Assembly: GCA_963931925.1 (NCBI GenBank)
Contig: OZ007569.1
Span: 19,934,982-19,998,981, forward strand
From: Onchidella celtica
Taxonomy: Eukaryota > Mollusca > Gastropoda > Systellommatophora > Onchidiidae
Direction of reading: 5' to 3'
DNA: 64,000 nt
The position numbers and the translations under genes are program-made. This document shows positions 11,076 to 23,100 of this stretch, one piece after another. Positions within the stretch are counted from its first letter, which is position 1. The number at the start of each line of letters is the position of its first letter. A model generated the notes under the pieces. It was not told where the DNA came from. It did no database searches and saw only the letters and a list, made by a program, of their open reading frames with translations.

Positions 11076-11239
11076 CAGGGGATAGCGCGAACGCAGTCCC
11101 CCCTACGAAAAAATTACGCACTCGAGTCACCCACATTTGGGGTGATCGCAGGGGTCAGCCCAACCGGAGTGCAATGGAAAGGCCTCGCCCTGGGAGGACC
11201 TCCTTGCTGATCAAGGTGCCTCCCGTGCCAGGTAAGTAT
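11076..11239 (-). ncRNA. U1 spliceosomal snRNA, copy 2
   Basis: A 164-nt U1 snRNA gene in the same orientation as copy 1 and 1.63 kb upstream of it. It has the same intact 5' end AUACUUACCUG, the U1A loop AUUGCACUCC, the paired stem III, the Sm site AAUUUUUUCG and the CCCCUG 3' end. Compared with copy 1 it has A16G and U22C, both within stem-loop I; A16G restores a G-C pair at the base of that stem. It shares the same unusual stem-loop I apex (CCUUGAUCAGCAAGG). The intact promoter and 3' flank argue that it is expressed rather than a retro-pseudogene. Confidence 0.96.
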
Positions 11240-11332
11240 GCTTTCAGTAGCCACAAGATTCCGGGTCTGTCACGACAAATTGTCCAAAGAAATTGGTTTT
11301 CATATTTGATTGAAACTCTTTTTAAAAGTCAG
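11240..11332 (-). promoter_or_regulatory. U1 proximal promoter (PSE region), copy 2
   Basis: Nearly identical to 9449-9541 over about 92 bp upstream of the RNA start, including the shared TTTTAAAAGTCAG block (plus-strand sense) at the distal edge. Beyond it the two loci diverge. Confidence 0.7.
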
Positions 11333-11979
11333 GGGCAAATAGGAGACGCGTGTTAGTAGCATATTTCTTATTTATCGTATTTATTCTAATTAGGCTATGA
11401 AAAATATGGAATTTAATTGAATTATAACTTTTAGATTTAAGATTTTGGTAGACCGTTCTTCTCTTGAGAGTACATTCCCTTGTATTGGATAGTTATTTCC
11501 CTTCATATCTATTTAAAATGTCGTTCCTTTGTGGTCTGCGGTTATTTCCCTTCATTGTCTTATGGAGATGTAGTTTTTCTTTCTACAGTAACATAATTTC
11601 AAATTGCACCAGTTTGTAGCATAACATGTGCATAATAATTACATATTGCCTTTCTGCTGTGTATTTGCTTTATAGTGAAGTCCTGATAGTTCTATCAAAT
11701 TACTTCCCTCTTTCCGGCGTAAAAATCTAACGAGAAAATTATTATGGTGTAGAATATTATTTGAGTTTTAGTCTGTTTACTATACTGATACACTTGATCA
11801 AGAGTGGAAAATATTAATGTTGTGCATGAAGCAAATCCATCAATTTACTTCGTTGTGCCACTATTATACGCCACGGAAAACGCGGCAGTCTTTCTGCAGT
11901 TGTCTCCCTCTTTCATGATACAGGAATGCAAAAAAACAAAAAGGAGTTATTTCTCTTGCTTCTGTGAGGTCGAGAGCAA

Positions 11980-11985
11980 AACACG

Positions 11986-12024
<39 letters not shown>

Positions 12025-12044
12025 ACACCCACACACTCAGACAC
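11980..12044. repeat. (CA)n microsatellite
   Basis: AC dinucleotides with a few interruptions (CG, AT, CC). The open frames through it on both strands are low-complexity artefacts. Confidence 0.9.
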
Positions 12045-12479
12045 AATTCCGCACCCCATACTGAAGAGTAGCATTTCTATATTTCTTATCAATAAACAAT
12101 TATTACTTATAGAGCTAATACACTGATGATTTTTCAAACATTTTTAGTTATGTTTTTGTTTTCTTTTAGAGAGAGAAAGATAGAGTTTGGCAGGAGTTAA
12201 AAAAAAACAAAAAAACAAACGAGACAACAAACAAATATTGGCATTCCCTCTCGTACTTCAACTCCCGCCGAATCCTCTCCTGAGAATATAATGAATGCAT
12301 GAAATAAAAAAGGTGTTGATAAATTGTTTACCAGAAATACAGTAACTATTGTTCTTCACGAACTCGTCGTTTTTCTTTCAACCATCACAGACTACCAAGT
12401 GCTAGTATACTGTGAATCCGTGTATGACTAAAAAAAAATTAAATAGACGCAAAGAGACGCCTAGACTGACAAGAAACAG

Positions 12480-12662
12480 ACTGAGAGCTGAGCAGACAGA
12501 CTGAAACGTGTAGGAAGGCAGAGACACAGAGAGAGAGACAGACAGACAGACAGGTGGACAGACAGAGAGAGGAGTAGAAAAGGAAGAATAGATAAGGGGA
12601 GAAGTGGATAGACATATGCACAGGCAGGAAGACAGACAGACAAACAGACAGGCAGACAGAGT
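12480..12662. repeat. (GACA)n-type microsatellite
   Basis: Interrupted GACA/CAGA tetranucleotide and GA dinucleotide repeats. Open frames on the minus strand give Cys/Leu/Ser-rich periodic peptides that reflect the repeat. Confidence 0.85.
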
Positions 12663-13060
12663 GGAGGAGATGAAAATTTGCCCAGTCCATCATAATTCAA
12701 CACCACGCACGAGGTAAAATGTTGTTTTTTTTTACCTCAAATAGAACACAAGTGCATGAAATTTGGGTGTGAAAAGTGAGGAGTAAATGCCAAGAACAGG
12801 GTGCCTCCTGAAGTAAGGACCTTAAACTAATTTGCTGGTATGTGCAGTTGGTCGGTGGAGCATCTGCGGGCTACCCCTTTCCCTCCCCCGTTGCTTGTGT
12901 TCACTTCTTTTTTCCTTTTATTGTGGAGGTTCGCCAGAGTGCACTCCGTGACCTTTACCCTCCCTTCCTAGTGAGCAGTTTTTTTTCCTGGCTCGGTTGT
13001 TGTTGGGTGATTTGACCCTTTTCGTAAATATTAGTATATTCCTGAACGTTCGATAAAGGC

Positions 13061-13260
13061 GTAGATGTAGATGTTTACGCCAGATTTGGTATTGAGTGAT
13101 GTAACCTGGTGACGTATTGATACGTGATTGGTTAGTTTGTGTGTTTCGGGCGAGGGCAAAGGTTAGATTAATTTCGGGAGTTTTCCATAGAAATATTTAT
13201 ATATAGACCCATGCAAGTGGTAGTTTGCTGAGTAAATGAGTTTCCAGCACTTGCGCGTTT
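13061..13260 (+). promoter_or_regulatory. Promoter-like stretch (TATA and inverted CCAAT)
   Basis: ATTGGTTAG (inverted CCAAT) near 13125 lies about 65 bp upstream of TATTTATATATAGAC (about 13192-13206). No coding exon is recognised downstream, so this could be the promoter of an unrecognised transcript, part of a retroelement LTR/leader, or chance. Confidence 0.2.
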
Positions 13261-15104
13261 CCTCGTGTGGCATGGGATATTTAGTTGTTAGGTGTTCTCT
13301 GGTGCCTTCCTGGTATTTTATTGTTCAGTATACAGTTATTTAACTTTAGTATTATTTAATCGATCGTCGGATCTCGCGTTTATTTTTTCTACAGCTGTAA
13401 TAGCTTCGTTTTCTAAAGGGTTGCAGTTAGATCAACTAACTCCCCCCTACCATAACGTGCTAAAACAACCTCAGCTGTTACAGTCAGTTTAGAACAATTA
13501 TATTACTAGAGGGTAGGGGACTTAATTGACAATGGCCTTTGTGGTACCAGAAACAATTATATGGTATTTTAGAGAACATAGTTACTCTGTATTTTCCTAT
13601 AACATTTTAACGTCTTTGGCGGGCGTGGAGAAGGGGTGGGCGTGGCCTGGAGGAATGGAAGGGGGGAGGGAAAAGGTCCGGGGAGAGGGACTTGACTGAG
13701 TTGCTATTATTTCATCTTTTAGCTCAAATTATTAAATTAGTGATAAAATGAGAATGATTCTTCCTTATTGTAATTGTATCAAGAAATTAATTCATGGACT
13801 GTTTTTTTTTTCTTTTATTATTTGTTTGCTTTGCTTTTATGTCATTCTCTGTGTCCTTTAATGTTTGAACATGTCAAAATAAAATAACCTCCTGACATTT
13901 GGTTATTGTTTACGCACTAGCGTTATACATTTTTCTGCCTGGGAACACTTAGCTGATGAAGCGACCCAAGCGAAGATTCTACTTTATCATTACCTGGCGA
14001 GATTTTAAAGGGGGAAACGCATCTGCTGTGTGTGTGGCGATAGGCGATTGGCGACTTTAATCACACACATTCGCTTCTCTGATCGGAATGGGCAGATCAT
14101 ATTTCTGCCAATAAACCCCCATCCTCGAATGAGATGAGGGAAGCGTTGTTGTTGTTGTTGGGGGGGGGGGGGAGAGGAGGAAGGAGGGTAGGAGGGGCTT
14201 TGTTACTTTAAAAATAAAAATTAGCTGTTGTTGTTGTTTTTTTTGTTTTTAGAATCATCCCTGTCTTTGCACTAAAATTGATGCACATGATAAGCTAGCT
14301 AAAAGTTACTTTAACATAATATCATTTTATTAACACAGTTATATTTCAATTAAATAAGGCGCGTACCATTTATATTTCAGCTAATTGAAATGTACATTTA
14401 GTAAATTAAGAAGCAAGTAAACTCAAATACTTATTCAAAATGATCCTCTTCCCTTAGATAGAGCTGGTGCCCCACCCCCCCCCCCGCCCCCACACACACC
14501 CAGCGCCTTCTCCGTGCACGAGCGCAATGCCAATAAAATATGTTGAATGTCCATGACAGAGCCTTGGTGTTTGGAAACTTTTCTGTTCTGTTTACATGGC
14601 ATTCTTCGTGAACTATTTGACTGTTTCATCAGACATGCATGCTTTTTATACAGTCTAACGACTTAATTTGTTTTTTTAAAAAGTGAATTTCGTACACTTG
14701 GGGACCACCCCCCACCCCCCCCCCCTTGGGGACCCCCCACCCCCTCCACCATCTCCCTACATGGAAGCGAACGCGCTCTTTGGATCACCTTTTTAGATTA
14801 ACAGTGATGTGGACTGGAAGTCTAGTTCAAGATGTATTATTATTTAGTTTCCTCATTTGTACTCCGGGTCTAACCTGTTTATCCCTGGAAGAATACGGGT
14901 AGAATCTCTGAGCTTTTGGGTTGTGGCAGAAACAGGAAATTAAGGCAACATTTCAGTCCTCTTCGGCAGTCCATAATTATAATTAAAACAGACTTGGTGA
15001 AGAGCAAAACAAATTGTGTCTGATCATTGTGCACAAAATGTTTGATGGGGACGCTGGAATCAAATGTGTAATCGAATATTGTGAAACGATGAAAAACAAA
15101 AATG

Positions 15105-15140
15105 ATAGCGATAACAATAATAACAATAATTATGATGATA

Positions 15141-15180
<40 letters not shown>

Positions 15181-15220
15181 TATGATAATGATAATAAAAA
15201 TAATAATATGCTAATAATAG
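15105..15220. repeat. (AAT)n/(AAC)n microsatellite
   Basis: Long AAT run with AAC and ATG interruptions. It creates a poly-Asn open frame that is not a gene. Confidence 0.9.
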
Positions 15221-16930
15221 TTGAAGAGGAAGAAAAAGAAATTATTTAGATAATTGTATCCATGACTAGGGGCACCCCGTGCCTGTCTTTGTGTTCCTAC
15301 ACTACAGTTTCCTGCTTGCAACAGTACGAGAGTTTCAACAACGGTCAGCTCAGGCATAACGATTTTCCCAATACATTAATAAATATTCTCCTACATTGTG
15401 TCATCAGCGGCGGAGTTAACGGGGGAGCAGATGGATCGGCCGCTGCCCCTGAGCATATTCTTAAAAACAGTGGTGCCGTTTCAGAAGAAAAAAAATTAAC
15501 CGTCTTCTCAATTTTAAATGCAATATAACGATGTACTTCCTTTAACATTGTAGCTGCTTGTGTTTTGATTTTAAATACAAAATAAAAATGTAGAACGAAT
15601 ATATACTAAACATTATTTGGCAAATATTCTGGCGTCTTTTTTTTTAATTAGCTCACCCCAACATTAGAACCTATCTCTACCCTTGTGTGGCATATTTTGT
15701 AAAATAAACTGATTTTACAGAGAATTCAATGATCTTTTTGCTTTACGGGGACCTCATCATATCTCGTATATGTGTAGTCAAACTTCATCTTCCGTAGACT
15801 GTCATTCGAATACACTGAGAGGTTTCGATTAGGCACACTTCTGAGAGTACTAAGACAAACAACGTCAACTCTGGAAAATAAGAGTCGAATCTGTTAGTGT
15901 TGTTGTTAGAGAACACCGTTAATAATGTGCAGGAACGGTAACCCAATACTCTCGCCCGGCACCATCATCATCGCTGGAGTACGAGCTCGTCCATAATTGT
16001 TTCCCCTTCTGAACTGAAAGAAAAGATCGCTCAGAGAAGCGCGCGTGCGCGAGTTACCATTTACAATAGAACAATTAATTAGCAGGTAGAGGAGGAGGAG
16101 GAAATGAAACTACCTGAGCTCTGAGCTCAAACTCATCTGCTCCATGAGTTTCAAACAAAATGATTAATCTTTGAGCTTCCTCAGAAATTAAATATCGCGC
16201 TTGAATTGGAAATTGGAAACCATTATTTCTGTGAGAATCTGTATTGATGAGGTAAATACTGAGTCAATCTGTCATCTTATTTAATCAAAGAGAAGCTTTG
16301 CAACTTTGAATCGCGCCTCGCCCTTTTCCTGGGCCAACAGCAAATGTATACCCTTCAAATTCATAGTTGTTTTTTTAAATTTTATGGACGATTGTTTTCA
16401 GGACACCGCAGTATAAATTTCATCCCCTAACATTAGGAATCATCAAGGTTTAATGGCGATGTTCCTAATGTATTTCATTTCTTTATTGATAATTTCATTG
16501 GGGACGTAATTGGTAAAGAATGCATTCAAGGTACAGTATCCAGGGAATCACCTCGGTGCTTACTAAACAAAATCGTTTGTCTGAAATATTATAATGAAAA
16601 CTTGGACTAAACCTTTGCTGCATTGTTTTGTTTCTTCTAGGCATCGTTCTTGTGACGAACGTTGGAGATTTATTGCCTTTGAATAAAAAATATTTTAAAA
16701 AATTAAAAAGGGAGGAGAAAGAGGAGAGTCGTAATACCGGAGAGCGGAAAACTGTGCCCTCATGATGTGTCGTCTAAAAAGGGCATGTTATACGATCTGT
16801 ATAAAATTACATTTGATTTAGTCGGAAGACAACGGAACAAACCCGCCTAACACGGACTAACAGATTCAAATACAAAAAAATTACAAGAAAATACAAGAAA
16901 TCCATCTTCCAACATGAAATCACAATGGCT

Positions 16931-17132
16931 TTCTCTCTCTGTCTCTCTCTCCCCCCCCCCTCACTCTCTGTCTCTCTCCCCCCCCCTCTCTCCCTCTCTC
17001 TCTCTCTCTCCTCTCCCCTCTGTCTTTCTCTTTTCTCGCTCTCCGTTCTTCTTTCTGTCTCTCTCTCTCTCTCACCACCTCCCTCTCTCGCTCCATCTTT
17101 CTTTCTCTCCTTTCTGTCTTTTTTCTTCTCTT

Positions 17133-17172
<40 letters not shown>

Positions 17173-17298
17173 CTCTAGTTCTCATATTTCTCTTTCTTTC
17201 TACCTCTCTTTCTTTCTTTCTCTCTCTTTTTTTTTCTCTTTCTCGCGTGCTCGCACACAATCTCTCTTTTTCTTTGTCTTTTCCCCACTCTCTCTCCT

Positions 17299-17370
<72 letters not shown>

Positions 17371-17371
17371 C
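16931..17371. repeat. 440-bp polypyrimidine (CT)n tract
   Basis: Almost uninterrupted pyrimidine on the plus strand, with a pure (CT)n core of more than 60 bp at about 17304-17367. The 168-184 codon open frames on both strands are repeat artefacts (Ser/Leu-rich, Glu/Arg-rich). Such mirror-symmetric polypyrimidine tracts can form triplex DNA. Confidence 0.95.
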
Positions 17372-19259
17372 CACCCCATGTTTCATGAAACTACAGTACC
17401 ATTCCACCTTACGAGAGGAGACATTAAATGAAAAACTACACTGCTCCGTTTCAATCGTTTCACTGTGAAGTGTATAACAAATCACTTGGCATTTACAGCA
17501 ATAGTTGTGAAAACCGCTAATTTGTTCAGGAAACAGTGTGTACACGTTGTCAAGGATACCAAACAAGGCTCTAGTTAAGTGGGCGTGTCCTATTTGGTCG
17601 GTGGTGACATGTTCTGATCTAAACAATGTGGAGATAGGGACTCGAGGAAGACCATCTGTTAGGAATACCAGAGAGATCTATGAACTAAGGGGAGACAACA
17701 TGGGAATTATCGCCCTTCGTCCAGGTTGGTTTAATGATTGGTAATGGACAATGCAAATCATCCCTCTCTCAAGAAATACCAAATAAATCAGTGTGAATAA
17801 TAGCACGGCAATAAATAATGTCCTTCAAGTTTCAATTTACGAAATTAGACTTTCGTCAGCTTGGAGTCACAGTTCAGCTTGATTTTAAAATCCTGGGTAT
17901 TACACGTACCGGTATTGTATAACTAACAGAGGCACGCGACGATACCCGGAAACAACGGGTGAACCCCTACTTTTCCCTCCTCACTCCCTCTCCTTCCCCC
18001 TCGCCTCCCCTTTTCCTTCCTTTGTCTTGTTTTCAATAATCTATTGTGGAGCCCATTACTACTACGTACTTTATGATCTCGCACCAATTCTGATTTCACT
18101 CTCCTGTCGTGCGCATTATTGTGTGCAGCACGAAGGCTTGTAGTGAACAGTGAGACGTCACAGGGTAATGCCTTGGCGGCCTTCACCGTATTTTGCTCTT
18201 TGTCTCTATAGGGAACGGGATTGAATGACAAAGTTACTATATTTAGTTTTACATCATGGGACATTCGAACTGTTCAACGCAGTTCGAATGTCCCATGACG
18301 TCATTGGTAATGCATTTTTGTTTTTTTAAGTAAACTGTTTCCTGGGTGATACTGAATCAGATTAAATATGGTCTTAGGCTCTGACTCGAGGTAGTTTCTC
18401 GATAAAACGAGGACATACACAAAGACAACTCACATTCACTTTTATACGAGTACATATATATTTCTTACATACTAAAGTCTATGCAATTTTAGTCTATTGT
18501 AACCATTTTTTTTTCTTTAATTTTTAGTTTTTTAATTTTGAAGCACAAATGTGGGAATGTCGCTCGAAAATTGTCCAACCTTGTTTTCTAAGAAATATAT
18601 AGTTGTGATTTTTCTATAAGACAGAAGAAAAAAATTCATGAGAAAATGAAAAATAAATGTTAAAAAAGACTTATCAGTGAAGAGGGACATGTCCCCTCTA
18701 TGTTCATTTATCTATGATTTTGTCACAAGAAGGGGGAAAATGAAATCCCAGTGTTTTTCAAATGTGGGAAGAAAGGAAGGGCATTGTTGACCATGGCCAT
18801 GTCAGTTTCTTTAATTAATACCCAGGGTTACAATGAAGTGGGGTAGCGTTTGAATTAGCAAAAGCGGCGATAGTAACGATTGCAAGCTAACTTCATAGGA
18901 AGTCAAGAAAGTCGAATGGGCTGACAGAGATTGAGCTAACTATGCACGATAACAGCGTGTAAAGACATAACCCAGCTACTACTACTACAACAACAAAGGA
19001 AACGAAACAGAAAAGCGGGCCGATAAAAGGATGCTTTTTTACCCAGAGGAGTAGCAACGCAATAAGGAAATCTTTAAATAATATTTAACAATCCTACACA
19101 AAATACGCACAGAAATAAACAAACATGTACGAATTATGCCAAAAACAGACTTGTTGCTCTATAATTCACCAACTACAGCAACAACAACCGCTACCCCCGC
19201 CCTACCTTTTTCCCTTAAAAAAAGAAAGAAGAAGGAAACTATGGGGAGAAAAAAGCACC
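17372..19259. other. Intergenic with a perfect hairpin
   Basis: No recognised gene. A minus-strand open frame of 113 codons (17923-18264) has no recognisable domain and ends in a Lys/Arg-rich low-complexity run. The notable structure is the hairpin at 18254-18298. Confidence 0.4.
18254..18298. repeat. Perfect 19-bp stem / 7-nt loop hairpin
   Basis: Arms TCATGGGACATTCGAACTG (18254-18272) and CAGTTCGAATGTCCCATGA (18280-18298) are exact reverse complements around the loop TTCAACG. No flanking poly-T or gene identifies it as a terminator. It could be a tiny palindromic repeat, a pre-miRNA-like stem (short for that) or a transposon relic. Confidence 0.85.
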
Positions 19260-20110
19260 CCCAACTAAACTTAGTTGCCATACAAATTGCAAATTGTCCA
19301 ATAATAGTCATGCATCCATAAAAACAAGCCCACACATTGCAAAATATAGGAATGAGCACGAAATGTACACAAACAGTTTCGTATTTCTGTAACTAAAGCA
19401 CTGCCGCAACAAAGACAGAAGGAAATTGTTGCCACACAATTATAGGAAACTTATCCAACAACCACTCACCAAACATGCTCAAAATAAAATATACGGAACA
19501 TGCGAATAAGCACGGAAGCCACACAAAAGTAGGCCCCTAGTGCCAAAAGTGAACGATTGCAGCGACGACAAAAGACAAAATAAAGCTGAAAAACCAGAAG
19601 TAACAACACAAATTATTAGCAAACTGATGCAACAGCGGTGCTTACAAATAAAAGGTTTTAAAATATTTGACTATATGCATAACATTTACGAAATAAACGA
19701 ATACGAATGAAATATGACAAAACAAACGGATTGCTCTATAACTGACCAACTGCAACAACGAAAAATAATTTTTTTTCAAAATTCTTACACAAATAATAAA
19801 TTTATCCAACAGTCAAGCCCAAAATATAGGAAACATAAAAATAAGCATGAAATGTGAACAGAACAAATTTGTAGTGCAGAACCGGGACAAGAAAAACAAT
19901 GATGTGAAACAGGAATAGCTGAGACACAAATACTAAATTTATCCAACAACCATGTATAAAAAATAAGCCTGCTCAACGTAAGAATGAGCTCATAATATGC
20001 TCAACACAGATTTATAGTGCAAAAAACGACAAAAACAGAAAAAAAAATGATGGAAAACAGAAGTGTATACGAAACAAATATCAAACTTATTATCTAACAA
20101 TCATGCTCAC
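19260..20110. repeat. Degenerate tandem array, unit about 140-175 bp
   Basis: The phrase A(A/C)TTATCCAACAACCA recurs at about 19448, 19799, 19936 and, more decayed, 20086. Between these, recurring blocks appear in the same order: AATATAGGAA, ATAAGCACGAAATGTG, TTTGTAGTGCA, GACAAAAACAGAA and an ACACAAATA-type end. This is an old satellite-like array with diverged units. The boundaries are approximate. Confidence 0.55.
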
Positions 20111-23100
20111 AAACAAACAGTGGCGAAGAGCCAATTTGTCACAGAAATGTGAGTGTTACGACGCCGCTCTTGTCAACGCCTGCCCACTCTTCGCTTCTAA
20201 AGGCGTCGCAGCGCTGATCATCTCGATAAACAACAATATTATCTCTGTCATCACCACCACCAACATCAACATCATCCTACGAATGAAGTAACAGGAGGAC
20301 AGTACCCTCACACTTCTCACACCTGAGCCCCGCCTTTCGTGCGTGGCTGGTCCCGTAACTGTCAACCCAGCGACCAATGGCGTGAGAGTATTCAGACACG
20401 TGACCCGAGCTGTCATCTCAGGTACGAGGAACAAAAATGATGGAATCTCCAGCGACGAACAGAAAAAGACTGGCCGTGATTTTAACAGTTTGTTGCAAAA
20501 AAAAGAAACGGGTGGGCAGACTGGTCACGGGCATCACAGAGAAAGAGAAAAGGAAATGGCATAAGAGAAGGAGAGTAAAAAAAATAAAAAATTAAATAAG
20601 CACAGTGACGTCATTTAGTCCTATTCTGGAGCAACGTGCACTACTTGAAACTACTAGCAGGGTTATTTTAAATTCACAAGTTAACCATAAAATCGTTTGC
20701 TGTAGCTTCACAGATAACATATCTCATCAACCGATCATCAGGAAAAGGCTTCAACCTTGGATTTGTTCAAAGGGCAGTTCACTGATATTTCGAAGTAAGT
20801 GGTAATGGTCTTATGTCAGTGTATTGCACGTTATGTTATTAGGATTTAGTATGGTTGTTGTTGTTACTCTTGTTGTAGTTATTGTTGTGGTTGTTTGTGT
20901 GCTTTGCAAATCACTAATTCATAAAGTTGAGGTCATAAAAACTAAATGGGTATATATTAAGACCTGATCTGATTAATATTATTTGTCAGAATCTGAACTA
21001 CAGAGAATGTATGTATCTCGGTCATTCTCCAAGTCTTATTTCCTTGGCAAGTGAAAACCAAACTGGCATTAATGAATATTAAATGGTGCAACCTATAGCT
21101 CTCTTTGGATCAGCATTTAACCGAGCCTTCCCTTGCCTACCACATCTCAATTTACAACTCTTAAGATATTCTTGCAATGTTGTTGTTTGTTGAAAAAAAA
21201 AATTGTTTTAGCTGGGTACTCCTATAACATTACATGTAGAGTCGGACCGACGGGTACTTGTGCAATATTATGTTTATACAGGCGGTCCAGTTTCAGGGGG
21301 TCTAAACAATAACATAATGTCTTATCGGCATCGAATCAACGCAGATAAATGAATTGCCTCATCTGTATGGAAATTATCATGTTTTTCATTATTTCACTGA
21401 CCAGCAATAAATCAAACATACCTGTAGCAATTTTACTGTATTGTTGAAAAGTTTTTTCACAATATTAGAAAATAATCCACTCTCTGAAATAGAATTGTCA
21501 AGTGTGGATCAAAAGTAATTTGTAAGAAAAATAAGCAACAATGTCTTGGTAAAAATAGTAAAAACTGACACCATTTAAAGCGTCATATTACTTATTGTAT
21601 TTGCTGCCAGCAGTTTGTTTTGTAAGAGCATCTCATTTTACAAAAAGCAGTGAAAAACTGGCAATAAATAAAGCATTATATTACTTATTTATTTTATGCG
21701 GTCGGCAGATACTTCTGCAGTGGCATCTGATCTGGAAGGAGAAGACTGGACCCAACTGCGTTCATTTAAACAATGTTGAAATTGGCGATGTCTTTGGTGA
21801 TATCTCTGTTCTTTTCAGGACTGCAAACTTCCGGCAGATTTAGCCTATCTACCCTAGTCGACCCGGGCAAGATAACTCTCGCAAAATTTCCTTGTTCCAA
21901 GTCAAGCTGTATTCCTAGATCTGGGTCACATTAATGACGGTACTTGGATTCGGTGTCAAGACAAACAGATCGTTTTATTATATTTTTATCACAATTCCTT
22001 GCAGAATACACGAATGTGTAAAACGAATTTCGGCTTTCGGCCACCAATGTTGAAAGAGAGGCGTAGAAGTCAATTTTCCGATCTTACTTTCAGATTCTAC
22101 TCGACGAAAATGTGTCCTTTATTTTGCGATTCAAAAAATAGTGAATAAATAATATTAAAGACTGAATCTTGTCCAAAACGGGGGTGTCCACATAACTTGC
22201 CATCAAAACTTAAGTAAGTACGCAAAGTTTCATAATAGTCACGAAGTTTTTGGTGCTTAGTCATGTTCACCATCTCGCTCCGTTATAGCAAAGATACTAG
22301 ATACAATAAGATGAGACAGCTAGCACGTTTAGCGTGCACAAGTTTAGCATCGCCACCTAGCGGCGAATGCTTGGAGTCATGAATAGTGTCGTATTTTACA
22401 AAGCCAAAAAGGGAAAATATTGAACTTTGTTCACTGTTCAGCTATCGCTGTATGTAGGCCTTCTTTTACGTCACATAATTATTTTGTTAATTATAATTTC
22501 AATCTGCTGTGGGAAAACTGGCTTTTTCTGTTTTTTTTCATAGTCGCTGTAGCGCTGTCACAAATCCGCCTCATAAATTTATCATTATATCAAGCATTCT
22601 TTTCATGCTGTGCGCCACGGGCCCCACCCCCGATCAGCGCGCAAATTGTGTGCACGATTTTTCTAGAGGTGCGAAGAAGGGAGTGTCTCATCTTATCGTT
22701 TATAGTATCTTTGGTTTTAGTAAAATGAGGACAGGTCAAACTAGGGCAGTGATTATCCTATATGTGGTGGATGGCAATGTTCATAATTGAAATATTAAAG
22801 GAACTATTAATGATCGTCTGAAATAATAGAAGGTAGATTTACCTACGACAAAAATAGACAAAAGTATGGACAAACAGGTAGATATCTATAACCTTCCGGT
22901 CGGTTTCCATACGTGTCTGCTCGTATTTGGAGAGCAGACATCCTGAACATCAGAAATCCGACTGCTTGGTTTTGGAATAGAGCCGGTGATCAGCTATCTA
23001 TAAATAACAACTGACCAGAATGTGAGGTCTTACACCGGTAAATTGTGCTATTTGTTTGACAATAAAAAGCCCAACTTGAAACATATGGAAAGGTAGAACA

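Larger units (their letters stand above)
11333..16930. other. Gene-free region with microsatellites and G-rich tracts
   Basis: I see no coding exon. The interval contains a (CA)n run (11980-12044), a GACA/CAGA repeat (12480-12662), a promoter-like stretch near 13.06-13.25 kb, G-rich tracts near 13661-13690 and 14160-14198, a C-rich tract at 14707-14750 and an AAT/AAC microsatellite (15105-15220). The rest is AT-rich without recognisable motifs. Confidence 0.45.

Noticed and set aside
11039..11356. Second copy of the same peptide-like frame, and a minus-strand frame at 10840-11136.
   Set aside because: Both overlap U1 copy 2; conservation is explained by the structured RNA, and the minus frame runs into a (CA)n repeat.
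16914..17626. Open frames of 168-184 codons on both strands.
   Set aside because: They are produced by the (CT)n tract and have only Ser/Leu or Glu/Arg repeats.
17923..18264. 113-codon minus-strand open frame.
   Set aside because: No recognisable motif; its start lies in the hairpin arm and its end in a Lys/Arg/Gly-rich low-complexity run.
22348..22366. CTCF-like site CGCCACCTAGCGGCG.
   Set aside because: Mismatches at several core positions of the consensus; a single weak match has no support.
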